Shown: piece by piece, positions 8,439 through 17,066 of the stretch | How positions within the stretch are numbered: position 1 is the stretch's first letter | How the letters are laid out: each line of letters opens with the position of its first letter | Source of the DNA: Bacillus thermozeamaize | GTDB taxonomy: Bacteria > Bacillota > Bacilli > ZCTH02-B2 | Length of the DNA stretch: 64,000 bases | Direction: 5' to 3' | NCBI GenBank assembly: GCA_002159075.1 | Contig: LZRT01000086.1 | Coordinates: forward strand, 1 to 64,000 | Position numbers and translations under genes: made by a program | The notes under the pieces: generated by a model | Databases searched by the model: none | Told to the model about the DNA's origin: nothing | What the model saw: only the letters and a program-made list of their open reading frames with translations

Positions 8439-9845
8439 TTACAAGGTAAATCGGTGTCTTGCGTTGCGTTGTTGTTCGGTGGCGTACTGGACGTAGTGCA
8501 ACAAATTGCGTACAGAGGGACGGTTGGAATCTTTGCCCAGCATGCTGTTTTCATTTTTGGAGGGTTTGGCATTGACTTCGAGAAGCCAGAGGTTGCCGTG
8601 GATATCCAACGCAATGTCCACCCCGAATTCCGCAAACGTGCCCTCCAGTTGGGCCTCCAGTTCCTGTGCGATCAGAATGGCTAACTGACGCAAGCGGTGT
8701 TGCGTTTTCTCAACGGAGTGTTGTGTCAGGTGGGGCAGGATGCTTTTGACGCTGTAAATGTTTCCGCCCCGTGCGACGTTGGTGACCACCGTGTTTTCCC
8801 TTGCGGCACGTGCCACCATCGACGTGACGCGCCAATTGCCCGTGCCGTTCTTTTGCACCAGGATGCGAAAATCGACAGGACGTTTCGCCCAGCTGGCCAG
8901 TTTCAGTCCTTCTTGGATCAAATAGTCCTGACGGGTGGTTCGCGGTTTGAGAAATTGGAGAAGCTGACCGTAGTTTTTAAACTTTTTGATCACATTCCCG
9001 CTTACCGTAGCATATTGACAGGTGATATGACGGGAATGGCGAACAAGTCGTATCACACCCCGGCCCAGGCTTCCATCGGCCGGTTTGAGGTAGATGGTAT
9101 TGTATTTTTTTAACATCTCATTCAAATCGGCTTCTGTATAGGGCCGTGTTTCCGGTAGGTAATGTCTTAGTTTTTCCGATTTGAACAGGTGTTGGTGGAC
9201 TTGCCACTTGTTGAGAAATTGGGTGTTGAAAAGGTGGCAGGTTTGGTTTAGGAAGCGCAAAGCGGCCTGGGTTGCCTGCGCTTGTTCGACAGTGCGGGAG
9301 GAGATCCGGTTGTAGCAGACGTCGGGAATCGGAAATTCACTTGCTTGCCAGGTGCGGTTGAGAAGATGCCAGCCGGTAATTTGCTGCTTTTCCGGATTGA
9401 CCCCGTCAGGACTGGCTACGAAAACCAGCGTTCCTCTTTTTTTCCCGTATCGTGTCACCTCTTCAATAAATGGAGACAAAAATTTTATTGGCCCGTCTGT
9501 GGGTTTTTCGATTGGATCGACAAGGATGCAGAACAAGGGACCGAGAAACAGGGTATTTGCCCTTGGGTTGTAGCTGATGTTGAGCTGAATGCCATCCGGC
9601 AGGCAGAGGTGGCTTGCCGTGGCGGCGTCGACGATTAGAATGAACTGGTTGTGATGATGGTTCGTCTTTACGCGCACCCTTGTTTTGCGCTTGCCACATA
9701 CCAGTGCGGGAGTAGATCCCGGTATCAGTTTCAAGCGATTCAGCAGTTTGGGGTTGATGCTCAGGACACCGGTAAGTGAATGCTCTGGGTTTGACTTGGT
9801 TTGGACGGTTACTTTAACAGGTTTTGATTGGGAGACGGATGTCAC
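8439..9845 (-). CDS. YheC/YheD-family endospore coat-associated ATP-grasp protein, copy 4
   Basis: 468 residues from GTG 9845-9843, chosen because GGGAGG lies seven bases upstream; the frame is open further upstream but without a better ribosome site. The N-terminal domain includes LPDGIQLNISYNPRANTLFL, the swapped beta unit of the family. The ATP-grasp domain has IYLKPADGSLGRGVIRL, YLIQEGLKLASW, RPVDFRILVQKNGTGNW and VDIALDIHGNLWLLEVNAKP. It is the promoter-proximal gene of the run of four and is divergent from yheB at 9954; the 108-base gap holds a strong palindrome. Confidence 0.9.
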   Translation of the reverse strand: MTSVSQSKPVKVTVQTKSNPEHSLTGVLSINPKLLNRLKLIPGSTPALVCGKRKTRVRVKTNHHHNQFILIVDAATASHLCLPDGIQLNISYNPRANTLFLGPLFCILVDPIEKPTDGPIKFLSPFIEEVTRYGKKRGTLVFVASPDGVNPEKQQITGWHLLNRTWQASEFPIPDVCYNRISSRTVEQAQATQAALRFLNQTCHLFNTQFLNKWQVHQHLFKSEKLRHYLPETRPYTEADLNEMLKKYNTIYLKPADGSLGRGVIRLVRHSRHITCQYATVSGNVIKKFKNYGQLLQFLKPRTTRQDYLIQEGLKLASWAKRPVDFRILVQKNGTGNWRVTSMVARAARENTVVTNVARGGNIYSVKSILPHLTQHSVEKTQHRLRQLAILIAQELEAQLEGTFAEFGVDIALDIHGNLWLLEVNAKPSKNENSMLGKDSNRPSVRNLLHYVQYATEQQRNARHRFTL

Positions 9846-9899
9846 GTCGATTCCTCCCAGGACCCGTTTGGCTCTTGCCAACCGTGATCCACGTCTTGA

Positions 9900-9915
9900 A
9901 TGGACAGGTGTCCAT
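9900..9915. promoter_or_regulatory. Palindromic operator candidate between yheB and the YheC/YheD run
   Basis: ATGGACA-GG-TGTCCAT is a perfect 7-base inverted repeat with a 2-base centre in the short divergent intergenic region. Size and position fit a dimeric repressor site acting on both directions. No known regulator is assigned. Convincing sigma-G/sigma-K promoter elements were not found on either strand here. Confidence 0.45.
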
Positions 9916-9953
9916 GTCTTTGTTATGGAGTATTGTATGAAGGAGTGTCGGGC

Positions 9954-11135
9954 TTGGTGCATTTGGCACAGTTAGGATGGGCCATCATCATCAGTGTTGT
10001 CTTGGGAGCCCTGATTGGGGGGTTGACCAATTTTTTGGCGATTGTGATGCTTTTCCGGCCGCATCGGCCATGGAAAATCGGAGGCTGGAATGTCCCGTTT
10101 ACACCGGGACTTATCCCAAAACGCCGGGAGGAGTTGGCCAGACAACTGGGGCATGTGGTGGAGGAATACCTGTTTACCTCGGAGGGGATGGTCCGGCTGA
10201 TCCGGAACGGGGAGGTCCCTTATCGCATCAGTCGGATCCTGATGGAACGGCTTAAGAAATGGTCAGCATCGGAGCTGACCGTCGCGGAGTGTATCGATGC
10301 ATGGAGCCGGTATGTTCCGCTGCCCTCGACACCTTCTGCATCTGTCAAAGGTACCGATTGGCATGCTTTGCTCGGACGGCTGCTGGAGCAGCCGCTCAAA
10401 TCGTTGCAGGGAAAAAATCTGGAAGCAATATTGGGCAAAGAATGCTGCTCATGGGTTCGTGACCAGATTCCGCGGTTTTCACAAGTGCTGCTTGCACGGC
10501 TGAGCGAGAGGTTGAGCAGCCTTTCCGGCAAACGATGGCTGATGCACCTAATCCAGGATTTTGTCCGCACCAGCCTTCGGGGTGGCAGGATGTGGAATAC
10601 CCTGGCGTCTCTGGTTTTGGATGAAGAACGTCTCGCCAGTTGGATGCAGCACCGTTTTATGGAATGGCTTGCGCAACCTGGAACCAAGGAGCAGTTGGAC
10701 AGGCTCTTGCAACAGCAATGGGATAAGCTGTCGAAAAAGCCGCTTGGCGATTTGCGGGAGGTGCTGGGAAAAGAAGAATGCCGCCATTGCCTGGACAAAT
10801 TGCTGCGGTTCTTTCTGGATGGGGAGCGGCTTCGTCAGATTCCCGTAAAAGAACTGTTGCGGCCTTTTTGCTCTGAGCCATGGGAACTGTGGCTGCGGCA
10901 GTGGCTGAAGGAGTCGGAAGATCGGCTGATTCAGCTCCTCCCCGCCATTTTCCGCCGGCTGCAGATTGCCCGGGTGGTGGAACAGCAGGTGCTGGAATAT
11001 CCATTGTCCCAGCTGGAGGCCTTGATTTTGCAGGTCGCATCGCGCGAGCTGAAAATGATTACTTGGCTCGGGGCGCTGATTGGCGGGCTGGTGGGGTTGG
11101 TGCAGGGGGTTTGGATGTATGTGGTGATCGGTTAG
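9954..11135 (+). CDS. yheB: DUF445-family membrane protein YheB
   Basis: 393 residues from TTG 9954, which has AAGGAG eight bases upstream; the open frame back to 9900 lacks a ribosome site. The N-terminal segment (GWAIIISVVLGALIGGLTNFLAIVML) and the C-terminal segment (WLGALIGGLVGLVQGVWMYVVIG) are hydrophobic and share a GALIGG motif, while the middle is long, helical and charged. This is the DUF445 pattern of a two-anchor protein with a large intervening domain. In B. subtilis yheB neighbours yheC and yheD, as here. Function is unknown. Confidence 0.88.
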   Translation: MVHLAQLGWAIIISVVLGALIGGLTNFLAIVMLFRPHRPWKIGGWNVPFTPGLIPKRREELARQLGHVVEEYLFTSEGMVRLIRNGEVPYRISRILMERLKKWSASELTVAECIDAWSRYVPLPSTPSASVKGTDWHALLGRLLEQPLKSLQGKNLEAILGKECCSWVRDQIPRFSQVLLARLSERLSSLSGKRWLMHLIQDFVRTSLRGGRMWNTLASLVLDEERLASWMQHRFMEWLAQPGTKEQLDRLLQQQWDKLSKKPLGDLREVLGKEECRHCLDKLLRFFLDGERLRQIPVKELLRPFCSEPWELWLRQWLKESEDRLIQLLPAIFRRLQIARVVEQQVLEYPLSQLEALILQVASRELKMITWLGALIGGLVGLVQGVWMYVVIG

Positions 11136-11254
11136 CACGGTTTTAGGCGGGGAAAAACTGAGAACGATTTGTAATCCCTGTGTTACGGTTTTGTAATCTT
11201 TAGCCGCTACAATAAGAACCAGTAAAACCCCCTTTTAAATATAGATGATGCGCA

Positions 11255-11281
11255 GGCAGTCGGTGGACTGCCCTTTTTTTT
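11255..11281 (+). terminator. Intrinsic terminator after yheB
   Basis: GGCAGTC-GGTG-GACTGCC is a perfect 7-base stem with a 4-base loop, followed by a run of seven to eight T. Confidence 0.9.
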
Positions 11282-11333
11282 GTGTACTATAATTGTGTAC
11301 TATAATGGCTATTACAGGAATTATTACAGGAAT
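11281..11333. repeat. Two adjacent tandem duplications in the leader of the CBS/DRTGG regulator
   Basis: TGTGTACTATAAT occurs twice head to tail (11281-11293, 11294-11306), each copy carrying a perfect -10-like TATAAT. Four bases later ATTACAGGAATT is duplicated as well (11311-11322, 11323-11333). The repeats lie directly after the yheB terminator and before the ribosome site of the gene at 11357, so they make up its promoter and leader. The duplicated -10 suggests tandem start sites. Confidence 0.75.
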
Positions 11334-11356
11334 GTCGCGAGGATGGGAGGACGATA

Positions 11357-12667
11357 ATGACGACCAAACACCATCAGATTTTACGGTATATCGAAGGGCT
11401 GGAAGTGGGGACCAAGATCTCGGTGCGTCAGATTGCCAAAGATCTGGACGTCAGCGAAGGGACAGCCTACCGGGCGATCAAGGATGCTGAAGCAAAGGGT
11501 CTGGTCAGTACCATCGAGCGGGTGGGAACCATTCGCATCGAAAAAAAGGTCAAGGAAAACATCGAGCGGCTTACCTTTGCCGAAGTAGTCAATATCGTGG
11601 ACGGACATGTGTTGGGCGGGCGTGGCGGCTTGCACAAGACGTTGCAGCGCATGGTCATTGGCGCGATGAAGCTGGAGGATATGATGAAGTATGTGGACCC
11701 GGGGAGCCTGTTGATTGTGGGGAACCGGGATCGGGCCCATTTGCTGGCGATGGAGGCAGGTTCAGCCGTCCTGATCACGGGAGGGTTTGATGCGCGGGAG
11801 GAAGTGAAGCAGCTTGCCGACGAGAAACAGCTCCCTTTGATCTCCAGCGCCTATGATACGTTTACGGTGGCTTCGCTCATCAACCGGGCCATTTACGACC
11901 GCTTGATCAAGAAGGATATTGTGATGGTTGAAGATGTCCTGGCTCCGCGCGAGAAGGTCCTGGTGCTGACCGATAAACAGACCGTCCTGGACTGGCAAAA
12001 GCTGGTTGAAAACACCAGGCATAGCCGCTTTCCGGTCATTGACGGGGAGGGGAAGATTATTGGCGTCGTTACGTCCAAGGACGTGCTAGGAATGGCGCCC
12101 GAGACGCCGATCACGGAAGTGATGACGCGCAACCCGATCACCACCACGCCTTATACGTCCATAGCGGCCGTGGCGCACCGGATGGTATGGGAGGGGATTG
12201 AAATGATCCCGGTCGTCGATGAGGAACGCAGACTGATCAGCGTGATCAGCCGGCAGGATGTGCTCAAAGCGATGCAACTGCACCAGAAACAGCCCCAGGT
12301 GGGTGAGACCATTGAAGATATCGTGCGTTCGGCCTTGCAGGAGTTCCGCGATGAACGAGGAGTGCGTTACCGGCTTGTTGTCACGCCGCAAATGACCAAC
12401 CCCCTCGGGATGTTATCCAATGGCGTGATGACGACGCTTCTGGAGGAGACTTCGATTCGCTCGTTGCGCAGGCACAGAAAAGGGGAGATGATCGTTGAAA
12501 ATCTGACCATCTATTTTATGAAACCGATTCCATTGGAGAGCCATATTGAAGTGCGGCCTTCCATGTTGGAAGTGGGCCGTCGTTTTGGGAAGGTGGATCT
12601 GGAAGTGACGATGCAGGGGCAGCTGATGGGGAAAGCGCTGCTGACCGCGCAAGTGTGGGAACGGTAG
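11357..12667 (+). CDS. ytoI: HTH-DRTGG-CBS-hotdog regulator YtoI
   Basis: 436 residues in four parts. Residues 1-70 are a winged-helix domain (ISVRQIAKDLDVSEGTAYRAIKDAEAKGL). Residues ~70-185 are a DRTGG-like domain. Residues ~190-310 are a pair of CBS domains (VTSKDVLG..., ISRQDVLKAM). The last ~110 are a thioesterase-like hotdog domain (GVMTTLLEETSIRS...GKALLTAQVWER). This is the YtoI architecture, expected to sense an adenine nucleotide or acyl-CoA-like ligand and bind DNA. GGGAGG precedes ATG 11357. It is the gene before ytrI/ytrH/dnaE, as in B. subtilis. Confidence 0.9.
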   Translation: MTTKHHQILRYIEGLEVGTKISVRQIAKDLDVSEGTAYRAIKDAEAKGLVSTIERVGTIRIEKKVKENIERLTFAEVVNIVDGHVLGGRGGLHKTLQRMVIGAMKLEDMMKYVDPGSLLIVGNRDRAHLLAMEAGSAVLITGGFDAREEVKQLADEKQLPLISSAYDTFTVASLINRAIYDRLIKKDIVMVEDVLAPREKVLVLTDKQTVLDWQKLVENTRHSRFPVIDGEGKIIGVVTSKDVLGMAPETPITEVMTRNPITTTPYTSIAAVAHRMVWEGIEMIPVVDEERRLISVISRQDVLKAMQLHQKQPQVGETIEDIVRSALQEFRDERGVRYRLVVTPQMTNPLGMLSNGVMTTLLEETSIRSLRRHRKGEMIVENLTIYFMKPIPLESHIEVRPSMLEVGRRFGKVDLEVTMQGQLMGKALLTAQVWER

Positions 12668-12686
12668 TGTGGGACCGGAATGGTTG

Positions 12687-12712
12687 GGAAGGGACTCTGA
12701 TCAAGGGTCTTT
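12687..12712 (+). terminator. Weak terminator at the ytoI/ytrI convergence
   Basis: GACTC and GGGTC can form a five-pair stem followed by CTTTTTCTTTTT. It overlaps the 3' end of the converging ytrI gene, whose stop is at 12701-12703. Confidence 0.4.
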
Positions 12713-13192
12713 TTCTTTTTCCACTTTTACCCTCAGCCAAAGATGAGTCAGGTTGCTGATGCTGACGGTCCTGGTCTGTATCCTCAGCCATCGATCATTG
12801 ATGAAGAACAGGCGGTTGTCAAAGAAATAGAACAGGATGTCAGGATTTTCGGACAGGGTTTTTACCTCTTTGCCGATAAAGAACTTTCCGGCTTCCTGCA
12901 GCCGTTTGATGATCTCGGTTTCGGTAAAGCCGTCCGGTGCCTCCTCGATCGTAAAAAGCAATTTTTCCACGACTTGGGTATTCTGTTTCTGATGAAGACG
13001 GCTTTCCAGCGATTGCACTTCCTCCCGCAGACTGAGCATTTCCTGTTCCAACTGTTTTCGTTCCAGGTACAGGTCGTCCATCTGCTTGCCGGTGTGAACC
13101 ACGATCGCAAGCGCCCCCAAAACGGCCCCGAAGACCAACAATGACAGGTCCCTGAGCGTTTTCCTGAGGTGTTTTTTTACCGGCGATTTCAT
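12701..13192 (-). CDS. ytrI: Sporulation membrane protein YtrI
   Basis: 163 residues. One N-terminal membrane anchor (LSLLVFGAVLGALAIVVHTG) is followed by a coiled-coil (MDDLYLERKQLEQEMLSLRE to residue ~80) and a small C-terminal beta domain (IQTRTVSISNLTHLWLRVKV). This matches YtrI, required with YtrH for efficient sporulation in B. subtilis. ATG 13192-13190 overlaps the ytrH stop (ATGA), which fixes the start against the longer open frame. It converges on ytoI. Confidence 0.87.
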   Translation of the reverse strand: MKSPVKKHLRKTLRDLSLLVFGAVLGALAIVVHTGKQMDDLYLERKQLEQEMLSLREEVQSLESRLHQKQNTQVVEKLLFTIEEAPDGFTETEIIKRLQEAGKFFIGKEVKTLSENPDILFYFFDNRLFFINDRWLRIQTRTVSISNLTHLWLRVKVEKEKDP

Positions 13193-13521
13193 GAGGAAGG
13201 TTCTCCTGCCATCCATTTGATGAGCAGCATGCCTGTGTTCGCTCCCATAAAGGCGCTGAGAATGTAGAGCAGTTGTTTGATGGTAGGTGACAGTTGGCCG
13301 CTCAGTACGCCGGATTCCAGGATGCGGAAGGCGTCCAGCGCTCCGCCGATAGCCGCGACGATGGCCCAGAGCTTTAATTGTTCGGCCAGTCGAAGCATGC
13401 TGTCCATCGGTGGCTGCCCCATGATCAGGGCGCCCAGCCCGCCAGTCAGGGTGCCGCCGATGAGAATACCGAAAGCGATGAAAAAATGAAAGACCAATGT
13501 GACGATGAACCTGTCCTCCAT
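13189..13521 (-). CDS. ytrH: Sporulation membrane protein YtrH
   Basis: 110 residues, nearly the length of B. subtilis YtrH (about 113). Three hydrophobic stretches are visible: VTLVFHFFIAFGILIGGTLT, LWAIVAAIGGALDAF, and LLYILSAFMGANTGMLLIKW. ATG 13521 is chosen because GAGGAG lies nine bases upstream; the in-frame ATG 33 bases earlier lacks this. It is translationally coupled to ytrI and divergent from dnaE. Confidence 0.87.
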   Translation of the reverse strand: MEDRFIVTLVFHFFIAFGILIGGTLTGGLGALIMGQPPMDSMLRLAEQLKLWAIVAAIGGALDAFRILESGVLSGQLSPTIKQLLYILSAFMGANTGMLLIKWMAGEPSS

Positions 13522-13609
13522 ATGCCTCAACTCCTCAAGGGTACTGGCCTTCATTGGTCATGTATATGTGGACGATGCCGGGCCTTATTCCTGAAAGCCG
13601 GATATCAGT

Positions 13610-13615
13610 TATAAT
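13610..13615 (+). promoter_or_regulatory. Probable -10 element of dnaE
   Basis: TATAAT sits 36 bases before the TTG start of dnaE. A convincing -35 hexamer at standard spacing is not visible, so only the -10 is called. Confidence 0.4.
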
Positions 13616-13650
13616 GGAAATATTGGTCCAGACATGGAGGGGCGATCAAC

Positions 13651-16600
13651 TTGGTTCCGTCGGTTGTGCATCTGTTTGTCCAATCGGAATACAGCCTCCT
13701 TCAGAGTGCGGCGCGCATCGATGAGCTGGTGCAAAAGGCCAAGCACCTTGGCATGAAAAGCCTGGGCCTTGCGGATAACAGCGTGATGTACGGGACGATT
13801 CCTTTTTATCAGGCCTGCCGGAAGGCGGGATTGCATCCTGTGATCGGGTTGCAGGTCTGGGTGGCGGAGCATGAGGCGCGCCGGCAGAAGGCGTTCCAGC
13901 CGCATTGCTTGGTGCTGCTGGCGGAAGATCAGGATGGTTACCGCAGTTTGGTAAAGTTGTCCACGCTTGCCCAGATGAATGCGGTGCAGGGATGGCCGCT
14001 TCTTTCCTTTGAGCAGCTGGTGGAACATCGGCAGGGGATCATCGTTTTAAGCGGCGGCAGGCAAGGGGAGATTCAGCGGCTGCTGGAGCGGGAAGATGAA
14101 GCCGGGGCGTTGGACGTGATCCGGAGGTACCGTGAAGCTTTTGGACCGGAACATTTTTTCCTGCAACTGGAGGATCATGGCCGAAGCCATACACGGGAGA
14201 GGGACGTCCTTGTCCGGTTGGTGGAGCTCGGCCGCCGGCACCGGGTACCTCTGGTGGCGGCCAACCAGGTGCTGGCTGCCGACACGGAAGGCACCCGCCT
14301 GTTGCCTGTTCTTCACGGAATCCGGGATGGGAAGCATTGGCATGAACTGGAAAAGGATTGGCAAGGGTATGAGCTGACCCCGCCTGAGGTGATGCGGGAG
14401 CGGTTCGCCGAGCTTCCCTGGGCTTTGGAAAACGCGCGGGTGCTGGCTGAACGATGCCGGGTTACGTTTGATTTTGATCAGATGATCCTGCCCCGCTTCC
14501 CCCTGCCGGAGGGCGTGCAGGCTGCCGATTACCTGCGGGCGCTTTGCCGGAAAGGGGCCGAGAAGCGGTATGGCCGCATGACCAGGCAAATCCGGGAAAG
14601 GCTGGAACAGGAGCTGGCCGTCATCGAGTCGATGGGTTTCGTGGATTATTTCTTGATCGTCTGGGATTTCGTCCGCTATGCTCACCAGCAGGGGATTCTC
14701 ACAGGGCCGGGAAGGGGTTCCGCGGCGGGCAGCCTGGTCGCTTATCTGCTGGGGATCACCAAGGTGGATCCTTTGAAGTATAATCTCCTTTTTGAACGTT
14801 TTCTCAATCCGGCGCGTGTCACGATGCCGGACATCGATATCGACTTCAGTTACGACCGGCGTGATGAAGTGATTCGTTACGTCGCGGAGAAATATGGCAC
14901 CGATCGGGTGGCGCAAATCATCACGTTCGGGACAATGGCCGCCCGCGCGGCGGTTCGTGACGTGGGCCGGGTATTTGGAGTGGCGTCGGACAAAATTGAT
15001 CGCTTGACCAAGTTGATCCCTTCTCACGCCAGCCTGGAGGAGCTGGAGAAGGGGCAGACCGCTTTTCGTCAGCTGCTGGACAGCGATCCGGAGCTGGCCG
15101 AGGTGGTCAGATGGGCCAGGCAGGTAGAAGGCCTGCCGCGCCACACCTCAACCCATGCGGCCGGGGTGGTGCTGGCACCCGGACCCTTGACCGACTGGAT
15201 TCCCTTGCAGCCGGGGGCAGACGGACTGGCGTTGACGCAGTACCCGATGGATGTCCTGGAATCACTGGGTTTTTTAAAGATGGATTTTCTCGGCTTGAAG
15301 AATCTGACGATCATCGAGAAAACGCTGCAGTCTATCGAAGCGCAAAAAGGCATAAAAATCAATCTGAGCGAACTTCCTGACGATGATCCGAAAGTGTACC
15401 GGATGCTTTCATCCGGTGATACTTCCGGCGTATTTCAGCTTGAATCGGAAGGGATGCGCCGTGTGCTGAAGGAGATGCAACCGACCTGTTTTGAAGACAT
15501 CGTGGCGGTGCTGGCCTTGTACCGCCCAGGACCGATGGATTTCATCTCCCATTACATTCAGGCCAAACATGGGCGGATTCGGGTCACCTATCCGCATCCG
15601 TCGCTGGAACCGATTCTCAAGGATACCTACGGGATTATTGTATACCAGGAGCAGATCATGCAGATTGCCGCCCGGATGGCCGGGTTTTCCTTGGGCGAAG
15701 CCGATCTGTTGCGGCGGGCCGTGTCCAAGAAACAGCGGGAGGTATTGGACGAACAGCGGGCACACTTTGTGGAAGGCTGTCTGCGGATGGGGTATGATCG
15801 CGAAGTGGCTGAGCGTGTCTACGATATGATCGTCCGGTTTGCCTCGTACGGATTCAACCGTTCCCATGCTGTGGCTTATGCGGTGATCGCCTATCAGACG
15901 GCTTATCTCAAGGCGCATGCTCCCCAGCATTTTATGGCCGCTTTGATGAGCGAGTCGATCGGCAATGCCGAGAAGCTGCACCAGTACCAGCGCCAGTTGC
16001 GCCAGCGGGGGATACGCCTGCTGCCTCCGGACATTCAGCGCAGCGGGCTGGAGTTTACAGTAGAAGGCAACGACATCCGCTACCCGTTAAGCGGCATCAA
16101 ACAGGTGGGGACGCAGGCCGTACAGGCGATTCTGCGAGCCAGGCAGGAAGGGCCATTCAAAGACCTGTTTGACTTGTGCGCCAGAGTGGACTTGCGGTTG
16201 TGCCACCGCCGCGTGTTGGAGGCGCTGATTCAGGTTGGAGCGCTGGATTCGCTGCCCGGGCACCGGGCGCAACTGTTGATGATCCTGGATGAGGCGATCG
16301 CATGGGGAAGCCGGGTGCAGGAAGAGAAGAATCAGCCGCAGCTGTTGTCGGCAAACGCGGCAAAACCGGAGTACCCCGATGCGGCCAGGTATACCCGGGA
16401 AGAAGAATGGCAGCTGGAAAAAGAATACCTCGGTTTTTACCTTTCGGGTCATCCGCTTGAACTCTGGCAGGAGAGACTGGCCGCGCAAGGGATTCGGACG
16501 ATTTCAGAGCATCTGACGCACAAGCGGGCCCATCCGTGGCAGGTGGCCGGGATTCTGCAGCAATTGCGGATCGTCCGCACGAAAAAGGGCGAGCCGATGG

Positions 16601-17037
16601 CTTTCGCAGAGCTGGAAGATATGAGCGGATCAGTGGGACTCATTCTGTTCCCGAAGGTATTCCGCAAATGGCTCGGAAGGATCCAGGAAGGGAAGCTGTT
16701 CATTGTGGAAGGGCATCTGGAAAGCGAGGAGAAGCTCACCCTGATCGTGGAGGCCCTTCATCCATTGGAGGATGCGGTGCAGGATGCGGTCAATCCCGTA
16801 TACATTCGAATTCCTCCCCAGCGCACTTCTCCTCACGTGTTGAATCGGTTAAAAAACTTGTTTCTTCAATATCGTGGCAAGCGGCCGGTGATTTTGTATT
16901 ATGAAAAGAAGGAGCAGGCGGTAAAGCTCGCGTTTCCGTTTCAGGTAGAGGATTCACCGGCTTTGCGGGAAGCGGTGGAGCGTCTGCTCGGTCCGGGTAC
17001 CTATGCCAATGGGCCGAGGGGGAAAGACCAGCGCTGA
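13651..17037 (+). CDS. dnaE: DNA polymerase III alpha subunit DnaE
   Basis: 1128-residue replicative polymerase of the DnaE type; in Bacilli this enzyme extends primers on the lagging strand beside PolC. It starts at TTG 13651, eight bases after GGAGGGG. Domains run PHP (1 to ~280), palm/fingers with GPGRGSAAGSLVAYLL near 350 and the catalytic aspartates MPDIDIDFSYDRR near 395, tandem helix-hairpin-helix near 800, and a C-terminal OB domain (VAGILQQLRIVRTKKGEPMA). The PHP metal sites look degenerate: HLFVQSEYS and LADNSVMYG replace the usual HxH and DH motifs, so no PHP exonuclease is expected. Confidence 0.96.
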   Translation: MVPSVVHLFVQSEYSLLQSAARIDELVQKAKHLGMKSLGLADNSVMYGTIPFYQACRKAGLHPVIGLQVWVAEHEARRQKAFQPHCLVLLAEDQDGYRSLVKLSTLAQMNAVQGWPLLSFEQLVEHRQGIIVLSGGRQGEIQRLLEREDEAGALDVIRRYREAFGPEHFFLQLEDHGRSHTRERDVLVRLVELGRRHRVPLVAANQVLAADTEGTRLLPVLHGIRDGKHWHELEKDWQGYELTPPEVMRERFAELPWALENARVLAERCRVTFDFDQMILPRFPLPEGVQAADYLRALCRKGAEKRYGRMTRQIRERLEQELAVIESMGFVDYFLIVWDFVRYAHQQGILTGPGRGSAAGSLVAYLLGITKVDPLKYNLLFERFLNPARVTMPDIDIDFSYDRRDEVIRYVAEKYGTDRVAQIITFGTMAARAAVRDVGRVFGVASDKIDRLTKLIPSHASLEELEKGQTAFRQLLDSDPELAEVVRWARQVEGLPRHTSTHAAGVVLAPGPLTDWIPLQPGADGLALTQYPMDVLESLGFLKMDFLGLKNLTIIEKTLQSIEAQKGIKINLSELPDDDPKVYRMLSSGDTSGVFQLESEGMRRVLKEMQPTCFEDIVAVLALYRPGPMDFISHYIQAKHGRIRVTYPHPSLEPILKDTYGIIVYQEQIMQIAARMAGFSLGEADLLRRAVSKKQREVLDEQRAHFVEGCLRMGYDREVAERVYDMIVRFASYGFNRSHAVAYAVIAYQTAYLKAHAPQHFMAALMSESIGNAEKLHQYQRQLRQRGIRLLPPDIQRSGLEFTVEGNDIRYPLSGIKQVGTQAVQAILRARQEGPFKDLFDLCARVDLRLCHRRVLEALIQVGALDSLPGHRAQLLMILDEAIAWGSRVQEEKNQPQLLSANAAKPEYPDAARYTREEEWQLEKEYLGFYLSGHPLELWQERLAAQGIRTISEHLTHKRAHPWQVAGILQQLRIVRTKKGEPMAFAELEDMSGSVGLILFPKVFRKWLGRIQEGKLFIVEGHLESEEKLTLIVEALHPLEDAVQDAVNPVYIRIPPQRTSPHVLNRLKNLFLQYRGKRPVILYYEKKEQAVKLAFPFQVEDSPALREAVERLLGPGTYANGPRGKDQR

Positions 17038-17066
17038 TGGCAAGAGGAATGTGGGAGGAATGTGCC

